In this document: one piece after another, positions 25,930 to 35,128 of the stretch | Position numbering within the stretch: position 1 is the stretch's first letter | How the letters are laid out: every line of letters begins with the position of its first letter | Assembly: GCA_003577165.1 (NCBI GenBank) | Contig: QEUM01000001.1 | Coordinates: forward strand, 1-64,000 | Direction: 5' to 3' | DNA: 64,000 bases | Origin: Armatimonadota bacterium | Lineage (GTDB): Bacteria; Armatimonadota; Fimbriimonadia; Fimbriimonadales; ATM1 | Translations under genes and position numbers: made by a program | Notes under the pieces: generated by a model | What the model was told of the DNA's origin: nothing | Database searches by the model: none | The model's input: the letters and a program-made list of their open reading frames with translations, nothing else

Positions 25930-26910
25930 TCAAGATGGAAATGCCTCCATGTGACCGAAGAGGGCTTCGACGGTCGTGAATCCGAGACACGTGACGGTGT
26001 CGGCTGCTCCATAGTAGACCGCGATTCGCCCTGTCGCCGGATCGGCGATTGCGGCGCAGGGAAAGACGACGTTTGGTACGTCGCCCATGCGCTCATAGGT
26101 TTCATGAGGGGAGAGGATGTACGCCGCCGCTCGACGGCGCACCTTCCAGGGCTGTTCTAAGTCGAGGAGAGCGACTCCGGCATGGTAGACGTAGCCGCTG
26201 CAAGAGGTGAGCACACCGTGGTAGAGGAGCAGCCATCCCTCCGTCGTCTCGATAGGAACTGGGCCTGCGCCGATTTTCGTGGACTCCCACGGCTGGATTC
26301 CCGCCATCACATGGCGGTGCTTGCCCCAGTGAACGAGGTCGTCGCTCTGACTGAGGAAGATGTCGCCGAAGGGTGTGTGGCCGTTGTCGCTCGGCCTGCT
26401 GAGCATCATGGCCTTGCCTCCGATGCGCCGAGGGAACAGGACGCCGTTTCGGTTGTAAGGGAGCAGCGCGTTCTCGATCATCTCGAATCGAGCGAAGTCG
26501 TCTGTGACAGCGAGGCCGATCGCGGGGCCGTGGAATCCGGTGCACCACGTCACGTAGTAGCGGCCGTCCAACCGGCACACCCGCGGGTCGTATCCGTATT
26601 CGGGCTTCTCGATCTGCGGATCTGGAATCTCGAAGAAGATCGGTTCGGGCTTGACTTGCCAGGAAACGCCGTCGCCGCTGAAACCGGTGTGAAGCCTCAT
26701 GCGGCGGTGCCGATCGTCGCAGCGGAACACACCCGCGAAGCCGGTGCCGAACGGCACGGCCGCGCTGTTGAACACGCCGTTGCTGGTCGGTGTCGCGTCG
26801 CGCGGGATGATGGGGTTCCTGGACGAGCGCCAGATCGGGTCGTGGGAGCCCACCGGAGGATCCTCCCAGGGAAGCGATGGGAGGGGTTCCCCAACGAGCC
26901 GGGCGGTCAT
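25930..26910 (-). CDS. Glycoside hydrolase family 130 phosphorylase-like protein
   Basis: A 326-aa five-bladed propeller enzyme of GH130, a family of beta-mannoside and mannooligosaccharide phosphorylases and hydrolases. Family features include NPIIPRDATPTSNGVFNSAAV, GYDPRVCRLDGRYYVTWC (with the conserved Asp), GIQPWESTKIGAGPVPIETTEGWLLLYHGV and the C-terminal YYGAADTVTCLGFTTVEALF. No signal peptide is visible, so it probably acts in the cytoplasm on imported beta-mannosides. It is the first gene of the run GH130-peptidase-KynB and is divergent from the BNR lipoprotein across 87 bp. Confidence 0.9.
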   Translation of the reverse strand: MTARLVGEPLPSLPWEDPPVGSHDPIWRSSRNPIIPRDATPTSNGVFNSAAVPFGTGFAGVFRCDDRHRRMRLHTGFSGDGVSWQVKPEPIFFEIPDPQIEKPEYGYDPRVCRLDGRYYVTWCTGFHGPAIGLAVTDDFARFEMIENALLPYNRNGVLFPRRIGGKAMMLSRPSDNGHTPFGDIFLSQSDDLVHWGKHRHVMAGIQPWESTKIGAGPVPIETTEGWLLLYHGVLTSCSGYVYHAGVALLDLEQPWKVRRRAAAYILSPHETYERMGDVPNVVFPCAAIADPATGRIAVYYGAADTVTCLGFTTVEALFGHMEAFPS

Positions 26911-26997
26911 TGCCTGGCAAGGCTACCTGGTTGGGGAGGGAGGCCTGGCGCGGAGTCGTATAGTGCTTGTTACAATAGGAGTCGTGGGAGGACGATC

Positions 26998-29706
26998 GTG
27001 AGAGGTTCTTTTTCAGTTTTCGTCTGCGCGACGCTTTGTGCCGTTGCGGGATGCGTACGGCCAGCGCCGGTTGCAGAGAGGTCGGAGTCGGAACGAACGA
27101 CGGCGATTCAAGCCATGCGCATGCGCTACCAACAGAGGGCGAACCCGGACGGGACGATACCGGAGAACGCGCTTTGGAAAGCCAAGGTTCAGAGGGATGA
27201 CCTCATCCTTCGGCAGTCGGAGGCGGGCTGGGCACTCAACCCGACCAGCTGGACTTGGCGTGGGCCTGGAAACATCGGCGGTCGGATCCGCGCGATCCTC
27301 ATCCATCCCACCACGCCGAACACTATGTACGTCGGCTCTTGCGGCGGAGGGATCTGGAAGACGACCAACGGTGGTACTTCGTGGTTTCCCCTGAACGAAT
27401 TCATGGCATCGCTGTCGGTCGGCTGCATGTGGATGGATCGCACCAACCCGGATGTTCTGTACGCCGGCACGGGCGAGGGGTTCTTCGAGGCGGTGGAGGG
27501 GACTTCCAACACGGCGACCATTCGCGGCGCGGGCATCTTCAAATCCGTGGACGCTGGGGTCACCTGGTTTCAACTGCCTTCGACCGCCAACCCCGACTTC
27601 TATTTCGTGAATCGTCTCGCTCAAAGTCCGACCAACTCGAGCCTGTTCTTGGCAGCGACGTCGACGGGCATTTTCCGCTCCCTCGACTCCGGCGGCACTT
27701 GGACGAAGGTCCGCGATGGCTGGGCCTATGACGTGAAGTTTCATCCGACCGACGGGAACCGCGTCGCGGCGGGAATGCACGGCTCGCCGTCCGTGCTCTT
27801 TTCGAGTGACGCGGGCGTTAACTGGACTGCGGCGACGGGAATCACGAATCCCCATCGCGCCGAGGTCGTGTGGGCGCCCTCTGCTTCGTCAACCTTATAC
27901 GCCGCAGTGAACAACACGAGTCAGCGAATTCATGTCTATCGAAGCGTGAATTACGGCGGGGCTTTCACGCTGATGACGAGCGGCAACGGGATCTCGGCGC
28001 TCGAGGCCTACACCAATGCTTTGTGGATCGACCCGATCAACTCCAACACGCTCGTCGTGGGCGGAGTGAACCTCTATCGCAGCACCGACGGTGGAGTCAC
28101 CTTATCCTCGACGTTTAGTGGAGTCCACTCCGACCATCACGTCATTGTCCAGCATCCGGCCTTCGACGGGACCAACAATCGCACCGTGTACTTCGGGGGG
28201 GATGGAGGCATTTACCGGACGACGAACATCTATGGAAGCTCTTCCACGGAGCTGAACAACAACCTCGGTGTTACGCAATTCTACGGCGGCGCGATGAGCA
28301 ACACGACCGGTGTCGCGATAGCCGGGGCTCAAGACAACTACACGACGCGCTTCTCCGGCAACATCGAAGGTTGGGTTGCAGAGATCGGAGGCGATGGAGG
28401 ATTCTGCGCAAACGATCCCACAGACCCGAACTACTTCTATGGCGGGTCGCAGAATCTCAACATCTTCCGATCTTCAGATGGCGGTCTCAACTGGGTTGAC
28501 ATCAACGATGGGATATTGGACCGAAGTGGCGGCGCGTGCAACTTCATTTCTTTCTACATGATCGATCCGAACGAGCCCAATCGGATGCTGGTGGGAGCGA
28601 GGCGCCTCTGGCGCTCGAACGACGTAAAGACCGGGAATCAGCCCACGTGGGCCGTCATCAAGGACCCGATCGGCGGTTCGTTCCGAGAGTTCCCGACGTC
28701 CCACTACTACAATAACTCGCCGTTCAACATCTCGACGCTAACGGTTGCCAAGGGCAACTCCGATCTGATCTGGGTGGGCTACAACAACGGACAGGTGTGG
28801 AAGACGACGAACGGGACCGCTGCGACCCCGACATGGACGAGAGTGGGAGCGGGCGTTCTTCCCGACCGGTGGGTGTCGAGAATTGCGATCGATCCCAACA
28901 ATCACGATCGCGTGTTCATCAGTGTCATGGGATGGACCGACGGCAACGTGTGGAAGACGGAAGACGGAGGAAGCACATTTACGGACGCCGCCGGGGTGCC
29001 GCCGAGAAGGCTTCCTGTAGTTCCTGTCAGCGCGCTGGCTCTCAATCCGCTCAATGGTAACCACCTGATCGTTGGCACCGACATCGGCATCTTCACGTCC
29101 TACGACGGCGGAGCAACGTGGTCCGCCGAAACCCAGGGCCCTGGAACTGTGCCGATCGAGGAACTGGTCTGGCGCGATGCGACGCGCCTTCTCGCGTTCA
29201 CATACGGCCGTGGCCTGTTCGAAGCGGATGTGACTCCAGCCGACGCAGAGGCTCTCGCCGACGCTATGAGTGTCGTTCGCGGGATCCTCGTTTCGGGTGG
29301 ACTTTCCGACATCCGCCTCTCCGACGATTTGAGAGCTGTTGTACAAAACGGCATTACCATCGGCCCCTTCGACCCGCCGATCCAGGTGCAGGTGAGCATG
29401 GCTGCGCCCCAGCGCGTGGCCAACGCCCTTCGGTTTGACGTCGAGGGTTCCGTAAACTCGGTCAACCTGACCGAGGCCGTTCACGCGTGGGACTTCGACG
29501 CGGGCGCGTGGGTGCTGTGCGGAACCGGGGCTGCCCCACTCTCTGAGAGCGTAAGGACGTACTCGCCGCCCGGGGCCGTTTCGCGATTCATCCATCCGGG
29601 CACCAAGGAGGTCCGCATCCGGGTGTCGTACGCCCGCTCGGGGCCGGGCAGCGGCTCGACATTCCAGGCGCGGCTCGACCAGGTCCGTTGCAGAGTGAAC
29701 TACTGA
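26998..29706 (+). CDS. Large BNR/VPS10-like beta-propeller lipoprotein
   Basis: A 902-aa protein. The start is GTG 26998 because a strong GGGAGGA ribosome binding site lies six bases upstream and a signal sequence with lipobox AVAGC (Cys19) follows at once; the in-frame extension upstream to 26182 is antisense to GH130. The mature protein contains many sortilin/BNR-type Asp-box repeats (GIWKTTNGGTSW, GIFRSLDSGGTW, NIFRSSDGGLNW, VWKTEDGGSTF), forming one or two large propellers over residues about 80-720. A beta-sandwich-like domain occupies the last 180 residues. Such proteins bind glycans or peptides at the cell surface or assist exported peptidases. A TACAAT -10-like hexamer sits about 25 bp upstream. 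Confidence 0.87.
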   Translation: MRGSFSVFVCATLCAVAGCVRPAPVAERSESERTTAIQAMRMRYQQRANPDGTIPENALWKAKVQRDDLILRQSEAGWALNPTSWTWRGPGNIGGRIRAILIHPTTPNTMYVGSCGGGIWKTTNGGTSWFPLNEFMASLSVGCMWMDRTNPDVLYAGTGEGFFEAVEGTSNTATIRGAGIFKSVDAGVTWFQLPSTANPDFYFVNRLAQSPTNSSLFLAATSTGIFRSLDSGGTWTKVRDGWAYDVKFHPTDGNRVAAGMHGSPSVLFSSDAGVNWTAATGITNPHRAEVVWAPSASSTLYAAVNNTSQRIHVYRSVNYGGAFTLMTSGNGISALEAYTNALWIDPINSNTLVVGGVNLYRSTDGGVTLSSTFSGVHSDHHVIVQHPAFDGTNNRTVYFGGDGGIYRTTNIYGSSSTELNNNLGVTQFYGGAMSNTTGVAIAGAQDNYTTRFSGNIEGWVAEIGGDGGFCANDPTDPNYFYGGSQNLNIFRSSDGGLNWVDINDGILDRSGGACNFISFYMIDPNEPNRMLVGARRLWRSNDVKTGNQPTWAVIKDPIGGSFREFPTSHYYNNSPFNISTLTVAKGNSDLIWVGYNNGQVWKTTNGTAATPTWTRVGAGVLPDRWVSRIAIDPNNHDRVFISVMGWTDGNVWKTEDGGSTFTDAAGVPPRRLPVVPVSALALNPLNGNHLIVGTDIGIFTSYDGGATWSAETQGPGTVPIEELVWRDATRLLAFTYGRGLFEADVTPADAEALADAMSVVRGILVSGGLSDIRLSDDLRAVVQNGITIGPFDPPIQVQVSMAAPQRVANALRFDVEGSVNSVNLTEAVHAWDFDAGAWVLCGTGAAPLSESVRTYSPPGAVSRFIHPGTKEVRIRVSYARSGPGSGSTFQARLDQVRCRVNY

Positions 29707-29746
29707 CCGAGGCGGAACTCTAACGGGCCGAAAGGGAGTAACCTAT

Positions 29747-29762
29747 CCCGGCTTTTGCCGGG
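29747..29762 (+). promoter_or_regulatory. Hairpin covering the DUF5916 ribosome binding region
   Basis: CCCGGC-TTTT-GCCGGG forms a perfect 6-bp GC stem with a 4-nt loop six bases before the ATG at 29769. Its 3' arm runs into GGGGAA, the only purine-rich stretch that could serve as ribosome binding site. Folding would hide this site and could make translation structure-dependent. Alternatively it is the remnant of a terminator for the upstream lipoprotein gene. Confidence 0.4.
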
Positions 29763-29768
29763 GAATTG

Positions 29769-31763
29769 ATGCGCCTGCTGTTTTCCGCTGCGCTGGTAGC
29801 CCTCGCCGTGCCTCTGATCGCCGCCGAGGGCTTTCGCACGATTGAGGGGAGGAAACTCCCTGCGCCACCCGTCATCGACGGGACCATCGGCGCGGACGAA
29901 TGGGCCGCGGCGGCGACTTCGAGCGGGTTCGTCGAGTCCTCATCGGAGGAGGCGACCCGTTACGATACGATCGTTTTCCTCGGCTATGACGACGAGGCCG
30001 TGTACGTCGCGTTCCGCTGCTTCGACCCTGAGCCGGAACTCATTCGCGCGACCGAGTACCGACGAGAGGGCAACCTGCGCGGCGATGACACAGTTCGGGT
30101 GGAAATCAACCCGTTTGGGACCTTCCGCCGAGACGACCAGAACGAGTTCGAGGTCAACCCGCGAGGTGCAGCCAGCGCTGAATTCGCCGGCGGAAGGGCG
30201 GCGAAGCGGGAGTGGCAGGGCGAGTGGGTCGGTCAGAGTCGCATCACCGACACCGGATGGGAGTGCGAGATTCGCATCCCGTGGAAGATCCTCCGCCTCC
30301 CGGGGCCAGGGGAGCGAACGCTCACGATCAACTTCTCACGCACGATTCCACGCGACCAGTTAACCGTCGTTTGGTCCAGCCAGGGGCGGGAGCGACGGCC
30401 GGAGAGAACGGGTCGCTGGGTGGGGGTCCAACTTCCCCTCATCGAGGTGCCGTCGGAGGTCCAGATCCTTCCCTATCAGACACTGGGCTACTCGGAGGAT
30501 TCGGAAGACGGATACGTGTTCAACAGCGGCGTGGACATGCGACACCAGTTTGGAACGCAACGGACGGGGCTGGCGACGATCAACCCGGACTTTGCCAACG
30601 TCGAGAATGCCGTCATTGGAATTGACTTCTCCCGGTTCGAGAGGCTCGCGGACGAGACGCGGCCGTTCTTCACGGAAGGCGAGGACTACTTCCGGGTGGG
30701 GGGAATGCAGCTCCGAATGTTTTCGCCGCAGAGAATTGACCAGATCGATTTCGGGGCGAAACTGTTCGGCAAGATCACGTCCGATGACACGTTTGGAGCG
30801 ATGGTCACGACTCGCTTCGATCATGAAACGGCGGCGGTCTTGAAGTACGGGCGGAGCTGGGGACCCACTACGTCGCTCACGGTGGGCGGCACGTATCTTC
30901 GCGACGAGGAGGACGGAACTGAGAACGTGGCAGCAGGGATTGACTTCTCTAAGCGATACGGACTTTGGGGATTCAGTTCGAACTTAGGCTTCACGTCCGA
31001 CAATGACCTGGATGACGGTCACCGCTACGACTTCGACGTCAACTATTCCTCCGATGGACTGACCGTAGGGTTCGGATGGCAGGAGCTCTCGGAGGACTTC
31101 GTTCCGCGCCTCGGGTTTGCGCCTCGGCGGGGCTTCAACGGTTGGAGCGCGTTTGCGTTCTATCGAAACTCGTGGGTCGAGGGGGCGCTAACGAACATCG
31201 AGGCAAATGCCTTTTGGGAAGCGAGTGAGAGGCTCGACAACGGCGAGAACTACCTTCAGTCCTTCTCAGCGTCTGCACGAGGATCGCTCCGTTCCGACGT
31301 TGGATTCTCACTCGGCTACAACCGCTCGGTGTTCCTGGATGGCGAGGTTGACTCGACGGTGAGCATCGGCGGCAACTTTCCGGCAAACGATCCTTACAAG
31401 AACGTCGGCTTCGACTTCTCGGGCGGAGAGATCGAGGGCGAAAGATATGCGGCCCTTCGCTTTAATGGCCGGTACCGGTTCCCATTCCGGCTGACTGTGT
31501 CGGGGAGTTTTCAGTTCGTCGAACTGACCGGTGACCACAACGAGCAGCACATCATCGGTATGAGTTACGAACTTTCCGAGTTTCAGTCCCTTCTCGGCCG
31601 CGCAGTGATCCGGAACGACGACATCAACTGGTACCTCGCGTTCAGACAATCAGGGAACCTTGGCATCGAGTACTTCGTCATCGTAGGCGACCCGAACTCG
31701 AGGACTTTCGAGAACCGCATCGTGGTTAAGGCGGTTATTCCCTACTCGATTTCGCTTCGGTAG
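29769..31763 (+). CDS. DUF5916 / CBM9-like outer-membrane protein
   Basis: A 664-aa exported protein with signal peptide (about residues 1-19). Residues about 25-210 form a CBM9-like carbohydrate-binding domain (PPVIDGTIGADEWAAA, YVAFRCFDPEP). The remainder matches the DUF5916 layout: TINPDFANVENA..., DETRPFFTEGEDYF and a long alternating amphipathic region typical of a C-terminal outer-membrane beta-barrel. ATG 29769 is preferred to the TTG one codon upstream. In other bacteria such proteins are linked to glycan or peptide use at the outer surface. The 3' end overlaps the convergent MFS gene by 29 bp. Confidence 0.87.
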   Translation: MRLLFSAALVALAVPLIAAEGFRTIEGRKLPAPPVIDGTIGADEWAAAATSSGFVESSSEEATRYDTIVFLGYDDEAVYVAFRCFDPEPELIRATEYRREGNLRGDDTVRVEINPFGTFRRDDQNEFEVNPRGAASAEFAGGRAAKREWQGEWVGQSRITDTGWECEIRIPWKILRLPGPGERTLTINFSRTIPRDQLTVVWSSQGRERRPERTGRWVGVQLPLIEVPSEVQILPYQTLGYSEDSEDGYVFNSGVDMRHQFGTQRTGLATINPDFANVENAVIGIDFSRFERLADETRPFFTEGEDYFRVGGMQLRMFSPQRIDQIDFGAKLFGKITSDDTFGAMVTTRFDHETAAVLKYGRSWGPTTSLTVGGTYLRDEEDGTENVAAGIDFSKRYGLWGFSSNLGFTSDNDLDDGHRYDFDVNYSSDGLTVGFGWQELSEDFVPRLGFAPRRGFNGWSAFAFYRNSWVEGALTNIEANAFWEASERLDNGENYLQSFSASARGSLRSDVGFSLGYNRSVFLDGEVDSTVSIGGNFPANDPYKNVGFDFSGGEIEGERYAALRFNGRYRFPFRLTVSGSFQFVELTGDHNEQHIIGMSYELSEFQSLLGRAVIRNDDINWYLAFRQSGNLGIEYFVIVGDPNSRTFENRIVVKAVIPYSISLR

Positions 31764-32982
31764 GTTCGAGCAGACTCAGCACCCAGCCGATCGAGACTGC
31801 CCCGGAGCAGAGAATGAAGGGCGCGTAGGGATTGACTTCGTAGGCCTTCGCGCCCACGAGAAGACCGACGATCGCACCAAAGCCTTGGGCTGTCATGACG
31901 GCGCCGAGGTTCGAAGCCGATTTGCGGCTGTCAATCAGCGACACCGAGGCGTACCAAGCGGGGATTGCGAGAAGAAATCCGAGGCCGACCAATATCGCGC
32001 CGACGGCCACCGCCCAAAGAGATTCAAAGGGCGCAAACCAGTTTCCCAAGGAGATGAACCAGACTCCGCACGCGCAGAAGAGGAGGCCGACTTTCACGGC
32101 TCTGCCTCGGCCGATCTTTTCGCCCCAAGATCCGAGTGGGACGCTCAGGACGGCCATCGCGATCGCCGCGGGAAGCACGAGCGCGCCGAATTGGGCCTGC
32201 GACAACCCAAAGACATCCTTGGCGAAGAACTGGATAACGACCATCGGCACACCCACTCCGAAAAACGTGATGAAGCCGACGATCAGTACGAGGGGTAGTT
32301 TCTTTGCAGCCGCCACCACATCCGCGATCGAGTGCTCCGAGACCGCATCGGCTTCGGAGTGCTTGGCGCGGAGGTCCGTCCGCACGCAGCATGCCGCGGC
32401 GACGAACGTTGCGGCGAAGAGAATCGTGGCGAGATAGAAGGCTGCGCTGAGAGAATCGAAGAGCGAGTTAATGACCCCCCCCGCAGGCACGCCGAGCGCG
32501 AGCCCCACCATGAAGCAGACGTTCAGCATGCTGAGCGCTTTCGACTTCTGTCCGTCCTCGACCGCTTCCGCGACGGCCGCGTAGGCCGCCGGCCAGAGCA
32601 TCGCGGCTGCGACTCCATCGAGGACTCGGAGCCCCACGAATGCGGCGATCTGCCCGCTTCCCCAGGAAGGGGGCACGGCGAGTGTGAGGAGCGGCGTCGT
32701 CATCCAGACGATGGGAGCGAACAGTAGAAATCGGCTTCGGCCGAAGCGGTCGGCGAGATGGCCGAAATAGGATTTGAAGAGGGCCTCCGTGAGGAGGAAC
32801 GCCATCATGACGACGCCGGCGATGCCCTCGGTTAGATTCCGTTCATCCCGAAGGTAGACGGGCATCGCGAGGACGTTGAGGACGGCGACGCCTAACTCCG
32901 CGAATAGTGCGACGCAGAGGAGCCGCAGGACCGGCGGCCTGGCCCAGATGGGACGTTTGCGAGCCTCCTCGACAGCCGCCAT
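31735..32982 (-). CDS. MFS transporter
   Basis: A 415-aa protein with about 12 hydrophobic helices and the MFS loop motif GHLADRFGRSRFLLF after helix 2. The second half carries a matching GSWGEKIGRGRAVKVG loop. It belongs to the drug/metabolite efflux-like MFS_1 group; the substrate is unknown. It starts 73 bp after the rpsI stop on the same strand as the ribosomal superoperon, so low-level read-through is possible, but nothing ties it functionally to ribosome synthesis. Its 3' end overlaps the DUF5916 gene tail by 29 bp. Confidence 0.87.
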   Translation of the reverse strand: MAAVEEARKRPIWARPPVLRLLCVALFAELGVAVLNVLAMPVYLRDERNLTEGIAGVVMMAFLLTEALFKSYFGHLADRFGRSRFLLFAPIVWMTTPLLTLAVPPSWGSGQIAAFVGLRVLDGVAAAMLWPAAYAAVAEAVEDGQKSKALSMLNVCFMVGLALGVPAGGVINSLFDSLSAAFYLATILFAATFVAAACCVRTDLRAKHSEADAVSEHSIADVVAAAKKLPLVLIVGFITFFGVGVPMVVIQFFAKDVFGLSQAQFGALVLPAAIAMAVLSVPLGSWGEKIGRGRAVKVGLLFCACGVWFISLGNWFAPFESLWAVAVGAILVGLGFLLAIPAWYASVSLIDSRKSASNLGAVMTAQGFGAIVGLLVGAKAYEVNPYAPFILCSGAVSIGWVLSLLEPTEAKSSRE

Positions 32983-33007
32983 ACTTCAATAATAGACGCC
33001 GATTGGG

Positions 33008-33024
33008 AGCCGCCTGAAGCGGCT
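33008..33024 (-). terminator. Weak hairpin at the 3' end of the ribosomal superoperon
   Basis: AGCCGC/GCGGCT forms a 6-bp stem with a 5-nt loop 32 bp after the rpsI stop. On the minus strand it is followed by CCCAATCGG rather than a T-tract, so it is at best a weak or Rho-assisted terminator. Confidence 0.3.
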
Positions 33025-33055
33025 GGCTACTGTTCGGCCTCCTCGCGGTCGGGTG

Positions 33056-33442
33056 TTAGCGCTTGACGAACTGGAATCCGCGGCGGGCTCGCTTGCGGCC
33101 GTACTTCTTCCGTTCCTTGGCTCTCGGGTCGCGGGTGAGGAAGCCGGTCCTTCGCAGGGGGCTCCTCAAGTCGGGGGCCATTTCGATGATGGCGCGGGCG
33201 ATGCCGAGTTTGACTGCGCCCGCCTGACCGGCGAGGCCGCCGCCCTCCGCAGTGGCAACGACGTCGATCTTGCCGTCAAGCCCCACTTGCCGGAGTGGGC
33301 TCGCGACGATCATCTCGAGCACTTTGCGCCCGAGATAGGCGCTCATGGGTCGACCGTTGATCGTAACTTCACCGGTTCCGTTCGAAATCCAGACGCGGGC
33401 AATGGCGTTCTTCCTTCGACCTGTTGCGTAGTATCGTTCCAT
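33056..33442 (-). CDS. rpsI: 30S ribosomal protein S9
   Basis: A 128-aa S9 with the family core ([35 protein letters not shown]) and the basic C-terminal tail [17 protein letters not shown] that reaches the P-site tRNA anticodon loop. It follows rplM by 9 bp in the conserved rplM-rpsI pair and is the last gene of the superoperon. Confidence 0.97.
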   Translation of the reverse strand: MERYYATGRRKNAIARVWISNGTGEVTINGRPMSAYLGRKVLEMIVASPLRQVGLDGKIDVVATAEGGGLAGQAGAVKLGIARAIIEMAPDLRSPLRRTGFLTRDPRAKERKKYGRKRARRGFQFVKR

Positions 33443-33451
33443 CGTTGTTCG

Positions 33452-33886
33452 TTAGTCTCCCAGATTCAAATCGATTGGATTCTGTGCTGCGTGAGGGTGA
33501 TCGGGGCCGCGATAGACCTTCAGCTTCTTGATGATCTCGTGGCCCAGCCTGTGCTTCGGAAGCATGCCCCATACGGCGCGGTAAATCAGTTTCTCCGGCT
33601 TGGACTCCAGAAGCGTTCCCCTCGACACCGCCCTCAGTCCGCCCGGCCATCCCGTGTGGTGGTGGATCAACTCGTCCTTCTTGTTGTTTCCCGTAAGCCG
33701 CGCCTTCTCAGCGTTGATGACGATGACATGGTCGCCGACGTCCTGATTGTAGGCAAATGTCGGTTTGTTCTTGCCGCGCAGAACCTGGGCGACGGCCGCC
33801 GCAATGCGACCGACCGGCTGGTTCGTGGCGTCCACCACGTACCACTTTCGCTCGATGTCTTTCGACTTCACACTATAGGTACTCAT
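33452..33886 (-). CDS. rplM: 50S ribosomal protein L13
   Basis: A 144-aa L13 with the conserved KWYVVDATNQPVGRIAAAVA, GDHVIVINAEKARLTGNK-like and WGMLPKHRLGHEIIKKLKVY segments. ATG 33886 is chosen; the frame continues upstream only as a shadow of truA. It begins 8 bp after truA, the gram-positive-like order truA-rplM-rpsI. Confidence 0.97.
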   Translation of the reverse strand: MSTYSVKSKDIERKWYVVDATNQPVGRIAAAVAQVLRGKNKPTFAYNQDVGDHVIVINAEKARLTGNNKKDELIHHHTGWPGGLRAVSRGTLLESKPEKLIYRAVWGMLPKHRLGHEIIKKLKVYRGPDHPHAAQNPIDLNLGD

Positions 33887-33894
33887 AGTCGTAC

Positions 33895-34692
33895 TCACTC
33901 TTCTTCGTTTTCTTCTCGCAAGTCTCTCAGTTTTCTTCCGTACAGCACTTTCCAAAGCGTCAGGCCTTTCGCCGGCAGGACGACTGGCCATGTCAATCTT
34001 TCTCGCCGGCCCTCGTCGAGCAGTTCCGCGAACTCTGCGACGGTTCTCTTCCCACGGCCGACTTCGAACAGCCCCCCCGTAATTCGTCTCACCATGCCCC
34101 GAAGGAACGCCGAACCGATCAGCGTGACGACCACCTCGTCTCCTCGGTGAGTAACCTCTGCCTTCGAGAGTTCACGAACGCAGTTGTTGATTCCGTCGAG
34201 TTCCTCTGCAAAGGCTCGGAAGTCGTGCTTTCCGAGCAAGCAGATCGCTGCCACTTTCATTCGAGGGATGTCGAGACCGAATCCCGATGCCCAGACGAAC
34301 CTCGCTCGGTGCGGCTCAACCTTCTCGAGCGTGGAGAGAGTGTAGCGATACTCTCTGCCTCGCGCGAAGAAGCGGGAGTGAAAGTCGGGCCGAACGAATC
34401 TGGCTGACTCGATCCTCACGTCCTCTGGAAGCGCCCTGTTTAGGGTCTTCACCCATGCCGATGTCGGCATCGGGTTGGAGGACGCGAAGTCCGCGACTTG
34501 TCCCCGAGCGTGCGCACCGGAATCGGTGCGGCTTGCCCCGCGAAGTTCAACGTCTTCGCCCGAGACACGAAAAATGCTGTCTTTCAAGGTGCCATGGACC
34601 GTTCGCACGTTTGGCTGTTCGGCCCAGCCGCAGAAGTCAGTTCCGTCGTATTGCACGACGAGCTTGATTCTGCGATTCAGTTTTTCAGTCAA
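33895..34692 (-). CDS. truA: tRNA pseudouridine(38-40) synthase
   Basis: A 265-aa enzyme isomerising uridines 38-40 in the tRNA anticodon arm. The catalytic Asp lies in RGASRTDSGAHARGQVADF, and the basic RNA-binding segment YRYTLS and the C-terminal LRGMVRRITGGLFEVGRG are also visible. The best start is TTG 34692, which overlaps the rplQ stop by 8 bp and begins just before the typical N-terminal RIKLVVQYDGTDFCGWAEQ. No ATG is available at the right place. Co-translation with rplQ is implied. Confidence 0.93.
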   Translation of the reverse strand: MTEKLNRRIKLVVQYDGTDFCGWAEQPNVRTVHGTLKDSIFRVSGEDVELRGASRTDSGAHARGQVADFASSNPMPTSAWVKTLNRALPEDVRIESARFVRPDFHSRFFARGREYRYTLSTLEKVEPHRARFVWASGFGLDIPRMKVAAICLLGKHDFRAFAEELDGINNCVRELSKAEVTHRGDEVVVTLIGSAFLRGMVRRITGGLFEVGRGKRTVAEFAELLDEGRRERLTWPVVLPAKGLTLWKVLYGRKLRDLREENEEE

Positions 34693-35116
34693 CCAATTCG
34701 ATGACGGCAGTGGGCGCGCCGTCTCCTCGGCGATGCCCGGTCTTCGTAATGCGCGTATAGCCTCCGGGCCTGTCTTTGAAGCGCGGTGCGACGCGATCGA
34801 ACAGATGCTTGACGAGGTCTTCGCCATTGACGAGCGACCTCTCGATCTCCTCTTCGATGCTGAGTCCGAGCTTGCGTCCGGCGGGGCTGCTGGTGCTGTG
34901 TCCCACGAGCAGCCTGCGAGCCTGTCGCCGAGCCGCGATGGAGTCCTGCTTCGCCAGCGTGATGAGGGGCTCGACGATCCTTCGGAGTTCTTTCGCTCTC
35001 GTCACGGTCGTGTGAACGTAGCCGTGGCGAATGAACTGGCGCGTAAGGTTCGTGAGCAGCGCTTTGCGCTGATCCGATGGAAGTCCGAGTTTTCTTCGAT
35101 CAACCTTGTGTCGCAT
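34685..35116 (-). CDS. rplQ: 50S ribosomal protein L17
   Basis: A 143-aa L17 recognised by MRHKVDRRKLGLPSDQRKALLTNL and the HTTVTRAKELRRIVEPLITLAK helix. The C-terminal part (GGYTRITKTGHRRGDGAPTAVIELV) is complete. An insertion around residues 68-95 (LVGHSTSSPAGRKLGLSIEEE) makes it longer than the 116-127-aa minimal form. It follows rpoA by 12 bp. Confidence 0.97.
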   Translation of the reverse strand: MRHKVDRRKLGLPSDQRKALLTNLTRQFIRHGYVHTTVTRAKELRRIVEPLITLAKQDSIAARRQARRLLVGHSTSSPAGRKLGLSIEEEIERSLVNGEDLVKHLFDRVAPRFKDRPGGYTRITKTGHRRGDGAPTAVIELVD

Positions 35117-35128
35117 CGTCGTTCTCCG

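Noticed and set aside
26182-26997. In-frame N-terminal extension of the BNR lipoprotein (272 codons)
   Set aside because: It is antisense to the well-supported GH130 gene, while GTG 26998 has a strong ribosome binding site and a lipoprotein signal sequence.
33053-34150. 365-codon plus-strand open frame opposite rpsI, rplM and truA
   Set aside because: It runs antisense to three conserved genes and its translation has no family resemblance.
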